Origin: Streptomyces sp. SJL17-4 | Lineage (GTDB): Bacteria; Actinomycetota; Actinomycetes; Streptomycetales; Streptomycetaceae | Assembly: GCF_036826855.1 (NCBI RefSeq) | Contig: NZ_CP104578.1 | Span: 1,922,001-1,986,000 of the forward strand | DNA: 64,000 nucleotides | Direction: 5' to 3' | Part shown: positions 41,016 to 49,111 of the stretch, piece by piece | How the letters are laid out: every line of letters begins with the position of its first letter | Position numbering within the stretch: the first letter of the stretch is position 1 | Notes under the pieces: model-generated | What the model was told of the DNA's origin: nothing | Database searches by the model: none | What the model saw: the letters and a program-made list of their open reading frames with translations, nothing else | Program-made: the position numbers and the translations under genes

Positions 41016-41034
41016 CAGCCGCGACCGTCCCTGT

Positions 41035-41060
41035 GCGCCGCCGGGTGGTACCGGCGGCGC
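41035..41060. terminator. Hairpin between convergent RTX-like gene and hemE
   Basis: A perfect 10-bp stem GCGCCGCCGG / CCGGCGGCGC with a 6-nt loop lies in the 66-nt gap between two convergent genes and may serve both. Confidence 0.6.
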
Positions 41061-41081
41061 GCAGTCGCGCGCGACCTGTGA

Positions 41082-42155
41082 TCAGACGGCCGTCCGCGTG
41101 TGGACGTACTCGACGAGCCGGGACAGCGCGTCCGGGTCCATCGACGGCATGACGCCGTGGCCCAGGTTGAAGACATGGCCTTCGAGGTTCTTCGCGGCGG
41201 CCAGGACCTCGTCCGTCTTGGCCTCGACGACCTCGCGCCCGGCGAACAGCACGGCCGGGTCCAGGTTGCCCTGGAGCGCCTTGCCGGGGCCGACGCGGCG
41301 GGCCGCCTCGTCGAGCGGGACGCGCCAGTCGACGCCGACGACGTCCGCGCCGGCCTCCCCCATGAGGCCGAGGAGCTCGCCCGTACCGACGCCGAAGTGG
41401 ATGCGCGGGACGCCGTACCCGGCGACCGCGTCGAAGACCTTCACGGAGGCCGGCATCACCGAGCGGCGGTAGTCGGCCGGGGCGAGGGCGCCGACCCAGG
41501 AGTCGAAGAGCTGGACGGCGGAGGCGCCGGCCTCGATCTGGACCTTGAGGAAGGCCGAGGTGATCTCGGCGAGGCGGTCGAGCAGGTCGGCCCACAGCTG
41601 CGGGTCGCCGTACATCATCGCCTTGGTGCGCTCGTGGCTGCGCGACGGGCCGCCCTCGACGAGGTAGCTCGCGAGGGTGAACGGCGCGCCCGCGAAGCCG
41701 ATGAGCGGGGTGTCGCCCAGCTCCTCGGTGAGCATCCCGATGGCCTCGGTGACGTAGTGGACGTCCTCGGGGGTCAGGTCGCGCAGCCGGTCCAGGTCGG
41801 CGCGGGTCCGGATCGGGTCGGCGACGACCGGGCCGACGCCGGGCTTGATGTCGAGGTCGAGGCCGATGGCCTTGAGGGGGACGACGATGTCGCTGAAGTA
41901 GATCGCGGCGTCGACCTTGTGGCGGCGGACCGGCTGGAGGGTGATCTCGGTGACCAGCTCGGGCCGCATGCAGGACTCGAGCATCGGGATGCCCTCGCGC
42001 ACCTTCAGGTACTCGGGGAGCGAGCGCCCGGCCTGCCGCATGAACCACACGGGGGTGTGCGGCACGGGTTCACGCCGGCATGCCTTGAGGAACGCGGAGT
42101 CGTACGTCCGCGACTGCTTCGTCTGCTGGCCCGTGGGGCGTTCGTTGGCACTCAC
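41082..42155 (-). CDS. hemE: Uroporphyrinogen decarboxylase HemE
   Basis: A 357-aa enzyme that decarboxylates uroporphyrinogen III to coproporphyrinogen III. Family signatures are [54 protein letters not shown], then [11 protein letters not shown] and [19 protein letters not shown] 42155 (VSANERPTG) is chosen; the open frame is longer upstream but not conserved-looking. The product feeds hemY and hemQ elsewhere in the window. Confidence 0.95.
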   Translation of the reverse strand: MSANERPTGQQTKQSRTYDSAFLKACRREPVPHTPVWFMRQAGRSLPEYLKVREGIPMLESCMRPELVTEITLQPVRRHKVDAAIYFSDIVVPLKAIGLDLDIKPGVGPVVADPIRTRADLDRLRDLTPEDVHYVTEAIGMLTEELGDTPLIGFAGAPFTLASYLVEGGPSRSHERTKAMMYGDPQLWADLLDRLAEITSAFLKVQIEAGASAVQLFDSWVGALAPADYRRSVMPASVKVFDAVAGYGVPRIHFGVGTGELLGLMGEAGADVVGVDWRVPLDEAARRVGPGKALQGNLDPAVLFAGREVVEAKTDEVLAAAKNLEGHVFNLGHGVMPSMDPDALSRLVEYVHTRTAV

Positions 42156-42233
42156 GACCAGAATCTTCGCATGTGGCGGGAAGCCGCTCGTCCGGGCAGG
42201 GTGTCCCTCCCTGCACGGAGGCCCCGTTCCGCC

Positions 42234-42239
42234 TACTCT
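42234..42239 (+). promoter_or_regulatory. -10-like TACTCT before the DUF3000 gene
   Basis: TACTCT ends 7 nt before ATG 42247, with no Shine-Dalgarno, which fits a leaderless start. The gene is divergent from hemE, 91 nt between starts. Confidence 0.4.
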
Positions 42240-42246
42240 TCCCCGC

Positions 42247-42948
42247 ATGGCTGCGGCTCAGGGACATTTTTCCGATCATTCCGACGGTGATCGAGGGACG
42301 GACGAAACGGCGGACAGTACGGAGGCGAACCCGGTTCCACCCGCGTTCCGGCGGGCGGTGGAGGCGTTGCGCTCGGCGCGGCTGCGACCCGAGATCGAGA
42401 TCGACCCGACGAGGCCCCCGCAGCGCCTCGCCCCGTACGCGTACGCGGTGGAGGCGGCCGTCGTGGACGGCGAGGAGGACCTCGCGGACGGGCGGCTCGT
42501 GCTGCTGCACGATCCGGACGGCCACGAGGCCTGGAAGGGCACCTTCCGGCTCGTGACGCTGGTCCGGGCGGAGCTGGAGCCGGAGATGGCGGCGGATCCG
42601 CTGCTGCCCGAGGTGTGCTGGTCCTGGCTGACCGGGGCCATGGAGGCCCGGGGGCTCCCGTACGGGGAGGCGAGCGGGACGGTCACGATGGCGGGCTCGC
42701 ACTACTTCGGTGGTCTCGCGGACCGCAGGCCGGCGACGCAGATCGAGATCCGGGCGTCCTGGACGCCGCGGGAGGGTCTGGGAGGGGTGCCGGACACCGG
42801 GGCGCATCTGGCGGCCTGGTGCGATCTGCTCTGCCAGATCGCGGGGCTGCCGCCCGCGCCGACGGAGCCGGCGACGGGGGCGGCGGGGACGGTGTCGGGT
42901 GCGGGGATCGTCTCGCTGCCCCAGCGGCGGGGGCCGCAGCAGGTCTGA
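42247..42948 (+). CDS. DUF3000 family protein
   Basis: A 233-aa actinobacterial conserved protein: acidic N-terminus ([17 protein letters not shown]), then [59 protein letters not shown], and [20 protein letters not shown]. This is the DUF3000 pattern, of unknown function, conserved beside hemE and RNase D in Streptomyces as I recall. No signal or TM is present. ATG 42247 may be leaderless. Confidence 0.85.
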   Translation: MAAAQGHFSDHSDGDRGTDETADSTEANPVPPAFRRAVEALRSARLRPEIEIDPTRPPQRLAPYAYAVEAAVVDGEEDLADGRLVLLHDPDGHEAWKGTFRLVTLVRAELEPEMAADPLLPEVCWSWLTGAMEARGLPYGEASGTVTMAGSHYFGGLADRRPATQIEIRASWTPREGLGGVPDTGAHLAAWCDLLCQIAGLPPAPTEPATGAAGTVSGAGIVSLPQRRGPQQV

Positions 42949-43036
42949 GGGGTGGGATCAAGCCAACCTTCGGAGTGTCCGAACGACGGCTCCGGTACTC
43001 CCTCTCAGGGGTGACGTGAGGGGGCCCGCTCGTAGG

Positions 43037-43048
43037 ATGATCGATCAT
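43037..43048. promoter_or_regulatory. Palindrome ATGATCGATCAT in AT-rich leader
   Basis: A 12-bp perfect palindrome about 163 nt upstream of the LuxR-type regulator start, immediately followed by an unusually AT-rich stretch (43055-43100). Candidate promoter/operator of the regulator gene. Confidence 0.35.
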
Positions 43049-43210
43049 GCGTCCGAATTGCCCTAATTGTTACTCACCAAATCGTGATCTTTCCCTAAAG
43101 GCGGGCGGCCCAGCTGCCGAAGGAGTCAGTGACCCCTTCACAGCACGGGTTCGCCCCCGGCTTCTTCCCCGAGCCGGCTCCGTCCCGCACCCTTCCCCCC
43201 AGGAGGCCTG

Positions 43211-43876
43211 GTGTCCGTTCTCCTCGAGCAGCCCGCAAGCCTGGTCGCCTACCGCCCGAACAAGCCGACGGCCATGGTCGTCGTGGCCGACCCGCGCGTC
43301 CGCTCCACCGTGACCCGCCACCTGTGGGCCCTCGGAGTACGCGACGTGATCGAGGCTTCTTCCATCGCGGAGGCACGTCCCCGCGTCGGCAACCCGCGCG
43401 ACATCTGCGTTGCCGACGTCCACCTGCCCGACGGCAGCGGCCTGACCCTGCTGTCCGAGACCCGCGCCGCGGGCTGGCCCAACGGCCTCGCCCTCTCGGC
43501 GGCGGACGACATCGGTGCCGTGCGCAACGCCCTGGCGGGCGGCGTGAAGGGCTATGTCGTCACCGGCACCCGTACCAACATCGGCCACCCGACCCGACCC
43601 GGCGCGGCCCCCATCGGCGCCGCGGCCGCGCGGCTCGGCCACCGCCGCCCCCCGGGTGCCCCGAGCCACCCGGGCGGCTACCGCGAGCTCTCCGGCCGTG
43701 AGGTCGAGGTGCTCCGGCTCGTCGCGGAGGGCCAGTCGAACAAGGCGATCGGCGTCTCCATGGGCCTCTCGGCCCTCACCGTGAAGAGCCACCTCGCCCG
43801 GATCGCCCGCAAGCTGGGCACCGGCGACCGCGCCGGCATGGTCGCCGTGGCCCTGCGGACGGGGATCATCCACTGA
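43211..43876 (+). CDS. LuxR-family DNA-binding response regulator
   Basis: A 221-aa protein. The receiver-like domain has AMVVVADPRVRSTVTRHLWA, then DICVADVHLPDGSGLTLLSE with the phospho-acceptor Asp in VADVHLPDG, and a C-terminal NarL/LuxR helix-turn-helix: LSGREVEVLRLVAEGQSNKA, then GLSALTVKSHLARIARKLGT. No histidine kinase gene is next to it, so it may be an orphan regulator. GTG 43211 has AGGAGG about 7 nt upstream. A perfect 34-bp palindrome lies 22 nt after its stop. Confidence 0.9.
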   Translation: MSVLLEQPASLVAYRPNKPTAMVVVADPRVRSTVTRHLWALGVRDVIEASSIAEARPRVGNPRDICVADVHLPDGSGLTLLSETRAAGWPNGLALSAADDIGAVRNALAGGVKGYVVTGTRTNIGHPTRPGAAPIGAAAARLGHRRPPGAPSHPGGYRELSGREVEVLRLVAEGQSNKAIGVSMGLSALTVKSHLARIARKLGTGDRAGMVAVALRTGIIH

Positions 43877-43898
43877 CGGAGCGCTCGACGAGAAGCCG

Positions 43899-43932
43899 GC
43901 GCCTGTCGACGGAACGTTCCGTCGACAGGCGC
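43899..43932. terminator. Perfect 34-bp palindrome after response regulator
   Basis: The sequence reads the same on both strands from GCGCCTGTCGACGGAAC through to its complement, centred on AACGTT. As RNA it would form a long perfect hairpin, so a terminator is the simplest view; the DNA symmetry would also suit a dimeric operator just before the RNase D promoter. Confidence 0.5.
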
Positions 43933-43946
43933 TTGCCGTTCACCGA

Positions 43947-43952
43947 TACCCT
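43947..43952 (+). promoter_or_regulatory. -10-like TACCCT before RNase D gene
   Basis: TACCCT ends 6 nt before GTG 43959 without a Shine-Dalgarno, consistent with a leaderless transcript. The large palindrome lies 14 nt further upstream. Confidence 0.4.
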
Positions 43953-43958
43953 TGACAG

Positions 43959-45242
43959 GTGACCGACGCCCAAGAGACCGCAGCAGACACAGCACTGCGC
44001 ACCACCGGGGGCGGCCCCCCGGACGACGATGTCCCTGCGAATGGGCTTCCGATCCCGTTGCTGGAGCCCCGCGAGGGGATTCCGCCCGTCGTCGAGACGG
44101 AGGACGCCCTCGCCGAGGTGATCGCCGCCTTCGCGGCCGCCCGCGGCCCCGTCGCCGTGGACGCCGAGCGCGCCTCCGGCTACCGCTACGGCCAGCGCGC
44201 CTATCTCGTCCAGCTCCGCCGCGAGGGCGCGGGGACCGCGCTCATCGACCCGGTGGGCTGCCCCGACCTCTCGGGGCTCGGCGAGGCGCTCGCCGGGACC
44301 GAGTGGATCCTCCACGCCGCGACCCAGGACCTTCCGTGCCTGCGCGACATAGGCATGCTCCCGACCTCGCTGTTCGACACCGAGCTCGCCGGGCGGCTCG
44401 CGGGCTTCCCGCGCGTCGGCCTCGGCGCGATGGTCGAGTCCGTCCTCGGCTACGCCCTGGAGAAGGGCCACTCCGCCGTCGACTGGTCCACCAGGCCGCT
44501 GCCCGAGCCCTGGCTGCGGTACGCGGCCCTCGACGTGGAACTCCTCGTCGACCTCCGGGACGCGCTGGAGAAGGAGCTCGACCGGCAGGGCAAGCTGGAC
44601 TGGGCGCACCAGGAGTTCGACGCGATCGCCTCGGCCCCGCCCGCCCCGCCGCGCAAGGACCCGTGGCGGCGGACCTCCGGCATGCACAAGGTGCGGCGCC
44701 GTCGCCAGATGGCGGTCGTACGGGAGCTGTGGACGGCCCGTGACGCGGTCGCCCAGCGGCGGGACGTCTCCCCCGGCAAGGTGCTGAGCGACGCCGCGAT
44801 CGTGGAGGCGTCGCTCGCGGTGCCGGTGAACCTGGCCGCGCTCACGGCGCTGCCCGGTTTCGGGCACCGGATGGGCCGCCGTCAGCTGGAGCAGTGGCAG
44901 GCGGCCGTGGACCGCGCCCGCTCCCTGCCCGAGAGCGAGCTGCCCCAGCCCGGCCAGCAGGTGGCCGGCCCGCCCCCGCCGCGCGCCTGGGCGGACAAGG
45001 ACCCGGTCGCGGCGGCCCGTCTGTCGGCGGCGCGCGCGGCGGTCTCGGCCCTCGCGGAGGAGCTGAACCTGCCGCAGGAGAACCTGATCACCCCGGACAC
45101 GGTGCGCCGGGTCTGCTGGGAGCCGCCGACGCCGGCCGACGCCTCGGGCGTGGCCGCCGCTCTGGCGGGGTACGGCGCCCGGCAGTGGCAGGTCGAGCTG
45201 GTGACCCCGCTGCTGGTGAAGGCGCTGACGGTGACCGCGTAA
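43959..45242 (+). CDS. rnd: Ribonuclease D-family 3'-5' exonuclease
   Basis: A 427-aa protein: the DnaQ/DEDD exonuclease domain has VAVDAERASGYRYGQRAYLV (D-x-E motif), WILHAATQDLPCLRDIG, and the YAALDVELLVDLRDAL segment with the last Asp and Tyr. It is followed by an HRDC helical domain (about 225-310, KVRRRRQMAVVRELWTARDA) and a C-terminal second HRDC-like part. RNase D trims 3' ends of tRNA and other RNAs. The leading ~45 residues are disordered. The gene is part of a region with hemE and DUF3000. Confidence 0.9.
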   Translation: MTDAQETAADTALRTTGGGPPDDDVPANGLPIPLLEPREGIPPVVETEDALAEVIAAFAAARGPVAVDAERASGYRYGQRAYLVQLRREGAGTALIDPVGCPDLSGLGEALAGTEWILHAATQDLPCLRDIGMLPTSLFDTELAGRLAGFPRVGLGAMVESVLGYALEKGHSAVDWSTRPLPEPWLRYAALDVELLVDLRDALEKELDRQGKLDWAHQEFDAIASAPPAPPRKDPWRRTSGMHKVRRRRQMAVVRELWTARDAVAQRRDVSPGKVLSDAAIVEASLAVPVNLAALTALPGFGHRMGRRQLEQWQAAVDRARSLPESELPQPGQQVAGPPPPRAWADKDPVAAARLSAARAAVSALAEELNLPQENLITPDTVRRVCWEPPTPADASGVAAALAGYGARQWQVELVTPLLVKALTVTA

Positions 45243-45254
45243 CACCTGTCCGTA

Positions 45255-45287
45255 GAGCCCCCGGCGCCTTCGAGGCGCCGGGGGCTC
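45255..45287 (+). terminator. Hairpin terminator of RNase D gene
   Basis: A perfect 14-bp stem GAGCCCCCGGCGCC / GGCGCCGGGGGCTC with a TTCGA loop, 13 nt after the stop codon. The compact stem and pyrimidine loop are typical of intrinsic hairpins in Streptomyces. Confidence 0.75.
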
Positions 45288-45294
45288 CGCCGTC

Positions 45295-45543
45295 CTACGG
45301 GACCGGGCTGAGGTTGCCGTCGGTGTCCATGTCGAAGACGCCCTGGGTCGAGACCCCATCGCGTGTTGAGGAACGTCGGGAAGCCGGGGTGGTGTGCTGG
45401 AGGTCGAAGCCCGGAAGCACCGGGGTGCTCCGGCCGTGCAGCATGAGAACGGCCTTGCGTTCCGGGAGATGGGGCCCTCCGATCGGCCGGGCGCGCGCGG
45501 GGGCGCGCAACCACCCGGGCGGCATCCTCGATGTGACCTTCAC
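45295..45543 (-). pseudogene. Probable alpha/beta-hydrolase remnant
   Basis: An 82-codon minus-strand frame contains ERKAVLMLHGRSTPVLPGFD, which matches the start of alpha/beta hydrolases (V-L-M-L-H-G-x-S oxyanion strand), and later GVFDMDTDGNLSP like the MDLxGxGLSP turn. Between these the alignment jumps frames: another minus frame gives HHPGFPTFLNT. No complete hydrolase follows on either side. The stretch fills the 420-nt gap between RNase D and the thiolase gene. I read it as a decayed N-terminal fragment; a short functional gene is less likely. Confidence 0.4.
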
Positions 45544-45662
45544 CGCTTAGCCCTCAGGGGCTGGGCAGCCCGGTTACCCGCAAGTAGCATGGGGGAAGCA
45601 AGCGCACGCTTAGGCGTGTGCGGCAGCAGCAGTGCCATCCCGCACCCTGGAGGAGAGCCATC

Positions 45663-46877
45663 GTGCCTCGTAGCGTCAGGGACGTCGTCTTCGTCGACGG
45701 CGTCCGCACCCCGTTCGGCAAGGCGGGCCCGAAGGGCATCTACCACGAGACCCGCGCCGACGACCTCGTCGTCAAGGCCATCCGGGAGCTGCTGCGCCGC
45801 AACCCCGGTCTCGACCCCGCGCAGATCGACGAGGTCGCCATCGCCGCGACCACGCAGATCGGTGACCAGGGTCTGACGCTCGGCCGCACGGCGGGCATCC
45901 TCGCCGGGCTGCCGCAGTCGGTGCCGGGCTACTCCATCGACCGCATGTGTGCCGGTGCGCTCACGGCCGTCACGAGCGTCGCCGGTTCGATCGCCTTCGG
46001 CGCGTACGACGCCGTCATCGCCGGTGGTGTCGAGCACATGGGCCGCCACCCCATGGGTGAGGGCGTCGACCCGAACCCGCGCTTCGTGAGCGAGAAGCTG
46101 GTCGACGAGTCCGCCCTGTTCATGGGCATGACCGCCGAGAACCTGCACGACCGCTACCCGAGCATCACCAAGCAGCGCGCCGACGAGTACGCCGTGCGCT
46201 CGCAGGAGAAGGCCGCCAAGGCGTACGCCGACGGCAAGATCCAGCAGGACCTGGTGCCGATCTCGGTCCGCCGTACCGACGCCTCCACCGGTGAGACCGG
46301 CTGGGGCCTGGTCACCGCCGACGAGCCGATGCGTCCGGGCACCACCCTGGAGTCGCTGGCCAACCTGAAGACGCCGTTCCGCGTCCACGGAAACGTCACC
46401 GCGGGCAACGCGGCCGGTCTCAACGACGGTGCCACCGCCTCGATCATCGCCTCCGAGGACTTCGCCCGCGAGAACGACCTCCCGGTGAAGATGCGCCTCG
46501 TCTCGTACGCCTTCGCCGGCGTCGAGCCCGAGGTCATGGGCTACGGCCCGATCCCCGCGACCGAGAAGGCCCTCGCGAAGGCCGGTCTGTCCATCGAGGA
46601 CATCGACCTCTTCGAGATCAACGAGGCCTTCGCGGTCCAGGTCCTCGCCTTCCTGGAGCACTACGGCATCGCCGACGACGACGCCCGCGTCAACCAGTAC
46701 GGCGGCGCCATCGCCTACGGTCACCCGCTCGCCTCCTCCGGCGTCCGTCTCATGACGCAGCTGGCCCGCCAGTTCGAGGAGAACCCGCAGGTCCGCTACG
46801 GCCTCAACACGATGTGCGTCGGCTTCGGCATGGGCGCCACGGTCATCTGGGAAAACCCCCACTGGGAGGGCAAGTGA
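45663..46877 (+). CDS. fadA: Acetyl-CoA C-acyltransferase (thiolase) FadA
   Basis: A 404-aa thiolase of beta-oxidation: start VPRSVRDVVFVDGVRTPFGK at GTG 45663 (GGAGGAGAG upstream), the acyl-Cys in SIDRMCAGALTAVTSVAG, then GGVEHMGRHPMGEG, the C-terminal INEAFAVQVLAF, GGAIAYGHPLASSGVRL and the second catalytic Cys in NTMCVGFGMGA. It cleaves 3-ketoacyl-CoA into acyl-CoA and acetyl-CoA. It overlaps the multifunctional partner gene by GTGA, so the two subunits are coupled and should form the FadAB complex. Confidence 0.95.
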   Translation: MPRSVRDVVFVDGVRTPFGKAGPKGIYHETRADDLVVKAIRELLRRNPGLDPAQIDEVAIAATTQIGDQGLTLGRTAGILAGLPQSVPGYSIDRMCAGALTAVTSVAGSIAFGAYDAVIAGGVEHMGRHPMGEGVDPNPRFVSEKLVDESALFMGMTAENLHDRYPSITKQRADEYAVRSQEKAAKAYADGKIQQDLVPISVRRTDASTGETGWGLVTADEPMRPGTTLESLANLKTPFRVHGNVTAGNAAGLNDGATASIIASEDFARENDLPVKMRLVSYAFAGVEPEVMGYGPIPATEKALAKAGLSIEDIDLFEINEAFAVQVLAFLEHYGIADDDARVNQYGGAIAYGHPLASSGVRLMTQLARQFEENPQVRYGLNTMCVGFGMGATVIWENPHWEGK

Positions 46878-49012
46878 GCACCACCGCCGAGCTTCTGAAG
46901 GGCGCCGCGGAGCTCTTCCCGGACGAGGTCGTCACCAGCGCCCACGTCCGTCACTTCGAACTGCCCGCCGGTGTCGGTCGGTTCGCGCTGATCACGCTGG
47001 ACAACGGCTTCGACCACACCAAGCCGACCACCTTCGGCCCGCAGTCGCTCGCCAACCTGAACACGGCGATCGACCAGGTCGAGGCGGAGGCCGCGAACGG
47101 TGAGATCGTCGGCGTCGGCATCACCGGCAAGCCGTTCATCTTCGCCGTCGGCGCCGACCTCAAGGGCGTCGAGCTGCTGAAGAAGCACGACGAGGCGCTC
47201 GCCATCGGCAAGGGCGGCCACGACGTCTTCAAGCGGCTTTCCGCGCTCGCCGTCCCGACCTTCGCGTACTACAACGGCGCGGCCATGGGCGGCGGCGTCG
47301 AGGTCGGTCTGCACTGCACCTACCGCACCGTGTCGAAGGCCCTGCCGGCCTTCTCGCTGCCCGAGGTCTTCCTCGGCCTGGTGCCCGGCTGGGGCGGCTG
47401 CGCGATCCTGCCGAACCTGATCGGCGCCGAGAAGGCCGTCTCGGTCATCATCGAGAACTCGCTGAACCAGAACCGTCAGCTCAAGGGCAAGCAGGTCTTC
47501 GAGCTCGGCATCGCCGACGCGCTGTTCGAGGGTGCCGACTTCCTGGAGCAGTCGCTCATCTGGACCGCGTCCGTCCTGAACGGCTCCGTGACCGTCGAGC
47601 GTCCCGCGATCGACCGCGGCGAGGCCTGGGACCAGGCCGTCGCCAAGGGCCGCGCCATCGCCGACTCCAAGGTCCACGGTGCCGCCCCGGCCGCCTACCG
47701 CGCCCTCGAGATCATCGAGGCCGCCAAGGACGGCGACCTGCAGAAGGGCTTCGACGCCGAGGACCAGGCCCTCGCGGACCTGATCATGGGCGGCGAGCTG
47801 CGCTCCGGCATCTACGCCTTCAACCTGGTGCAGAAGCGCGGCAAGCGCCCCGCCGGCGCCCCGGACAAGTCGCTGGCCCGCCCGGTCACCAAGGTCGGCG
47901 TCGTCGGCGCCGGTCTGATGGCGTCCCAGCTGGCCCTGCTCTTCCTGCGCCGTCTTGAGGTGCCGGTCGTCCTGACCGACATCGACCAGGAGCGCGTCGA
48001 CAAGGGTGTGGGCTACGTCCACGCCGAGATCGAGAAGCTGCTCGGCAAGGGCCGCATCAACCAGGACAAGGCCAACCGTCTCAAGGGCCTCGTCTCCGGT
48101 GTCCTGGACAAGGCGGCCGGCTTCGCGGACGCGGACTTCATCATCGAGGCCGTGTTCGAGGAGATGTCCGTCAAGCAGAAGGTGTTCGCGGAGGTCGAGG
48201 CGGTCGCCCCGGCGCACGCGATCCTCGCCACCAACACCTCCTCGCTGTCCGTCTCGGAGATGGCCTCCAAGCTCCAGCACCCGGAGCGCGTGGTCGGCTT
48301 CCACTTCTTCAACCCGGTCGCGATCCTCCCGCTCCTGGAGATCGTCCGCGGCGAGCAGACGGACGACGCCTCGCTGGCCACCGCGTTCGGTGTCGCCAAG
48401 AAGCTGAAGAAGACCGCGGTCCTCACCAAGGACGCCCCGGCGTTCGTCGTGAACCGCATCCTGACCCGCTTCATGGGCGAGATCCAGAACGTCATCGACG
48501 AGGGCACGTCGGTCGAGACCGCCGAGAAGGCGATCGAGCCCCTGGGCCTGCCGATGTCGCCGCTGGTCCTCCTGGAGCTCGTCGGCCCGGCCATCGGTCT
48601 GCACGTCTCCGAGACCCTGAACCGCGCCTTCCCGGAGCGCTTCACCGTCTCGCCGAACCTCAAGCGCGTCGTCGAGGCCGGCAAGCGCGGCTTCTACGTC
48701 TACAACGCCGAGAACGGCTTCAAGCCGGAGCTCGACCCGGAGGTCGCCGCCCTCCTCGTCCAGGGCGACTCCGTCCTGACCGAGGAGCAGGTCCGCGACC
48801 GCGTCCTGGACGCGGTGGCGCAGGAGATCGGCCTGATGCTGGAGGAGGGTGTCGTCGCCGAGGCGCAGGACATCGACCTCTGCCTGATCACCGGTGCGGG
48901 CTGGCCCTTCCACCTGGGCGGCATCACGCCGTACCTGGACCGTGAGGGCGTCTCCGAGCGCGTCAACGGCAAGCGGTTCCTCGCGCAGGGCGTGGCGAGC
49001 GTCCCGGCGTAA
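46874..49012 (+). CDS. fadB: Multifunctional fatty-acid oxidation protein FadB
   Basis: A 712-aa protein with an N-terminal enoyl-CoA hydratase domain (GITGKPFIFAVGADLKGVEL; then YYNGAAMGGGVEVGLHCTYR and LGLVPGWGGCAILPNL) and a C-terminal 3-hydroxyacyl-CoA dehydrogenase: NAD motif VGVVGAGLMASQLALLFLRR at about residue 340, HFFNPVAILPLLEIVRG, and KRGFYVYNAENG. It starts at GTG 46874 in the overlap with fadA. It converts enoyl-CoA to 3-ketoacyl-CoA for the thiolase. A hairpin follows its stop. Confidence 0.95.
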   Translation: MSTTAELLKGAAELFPDEVVTSAHVRHFELPAGVGRFALITLDNGFDHTKPTTFGPQSLANLNTAIDQVEAEAANGEIVGVGITGKPFIFAVGADLKGVELLKKHDEALAIGKGGHDVFKRLSALAVPTFAYYNGAAMGGGVEVGLHCTYRTVSKALPAFSLPEVFLGLVPGWGGCAILPNLIGAEKAVSVIIENSLNQNRQLKGKQVFELGIADALFEGADFLEQSLIWTASVLNGSVTVERPAIDRGEAWDQAVAKGRAIADSKVHGAAPAAYRALEIIEAAKDGDLQKGFDAEDQALADLIMGGELRSGIYAFNLVQKRGKRPAGAPDKSLARPVTKVGVVGAGLMASQLALLFLRRLEVPVVLTDIDQERVDKGVGYVHAEIEKLLGKGRINQDKANRLKGLVSGVLDKAAGFADADFIIEAVFEEMSVKQKVFAEVEAVAPAHAILATNTSSLSVSEMASKLQHPERVVGFHFFNPVAILPLLEIVRGEQTDDASLATAFGVAKKLKKTAVLTKDAPAFVVNRILTRFMGEIQNVIDEGTSVETAEKAIEPLGLPMSPLVLLELVGPAIGLHVSETLNRAFPERFTVSPNLKRVVEAGKRGFYVYNAENGFKPELDPEVAALLVQGDSVLTEEQVRDRVLDAVAQEIGLMLEEGVVAEAQDIDLCLITGAGWPFHLGGITPYLDREGVSERVNGKRFLAQGVASVPA

Positions 49013-49043
49013 CACCCGGCCTCGCGCCCCAGGGCGTACGTGG

Positions 49044-49078
49044 ACGGCCCCGGCACCTTCTCCAGGTGCCGGGGCCGT
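49044..49078 (+). terminator. Hairpin terminator after fadAB
   Basis: ACGGCCCCGGCACCT pairs perfectly with AGGTGCCGGGGCCGT around a TCTCC loop, 31 nt after the fadB stop. Confidence 0.75.
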
Positions 49079-49111
49079 TCGCGTACCGCCGGACGCGCAC
49101 TTCGCGGGGCG

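Noticed and set aside
43047..43313. Small plus-strand frame beginning MRPNCPNCYSPN with a CxxC pair
   Set aside because: It lies in the AT-rich leader and then runs out of frame through the response-regulator gene, with no ribosome site; the CxxC is not supported by codon bias.
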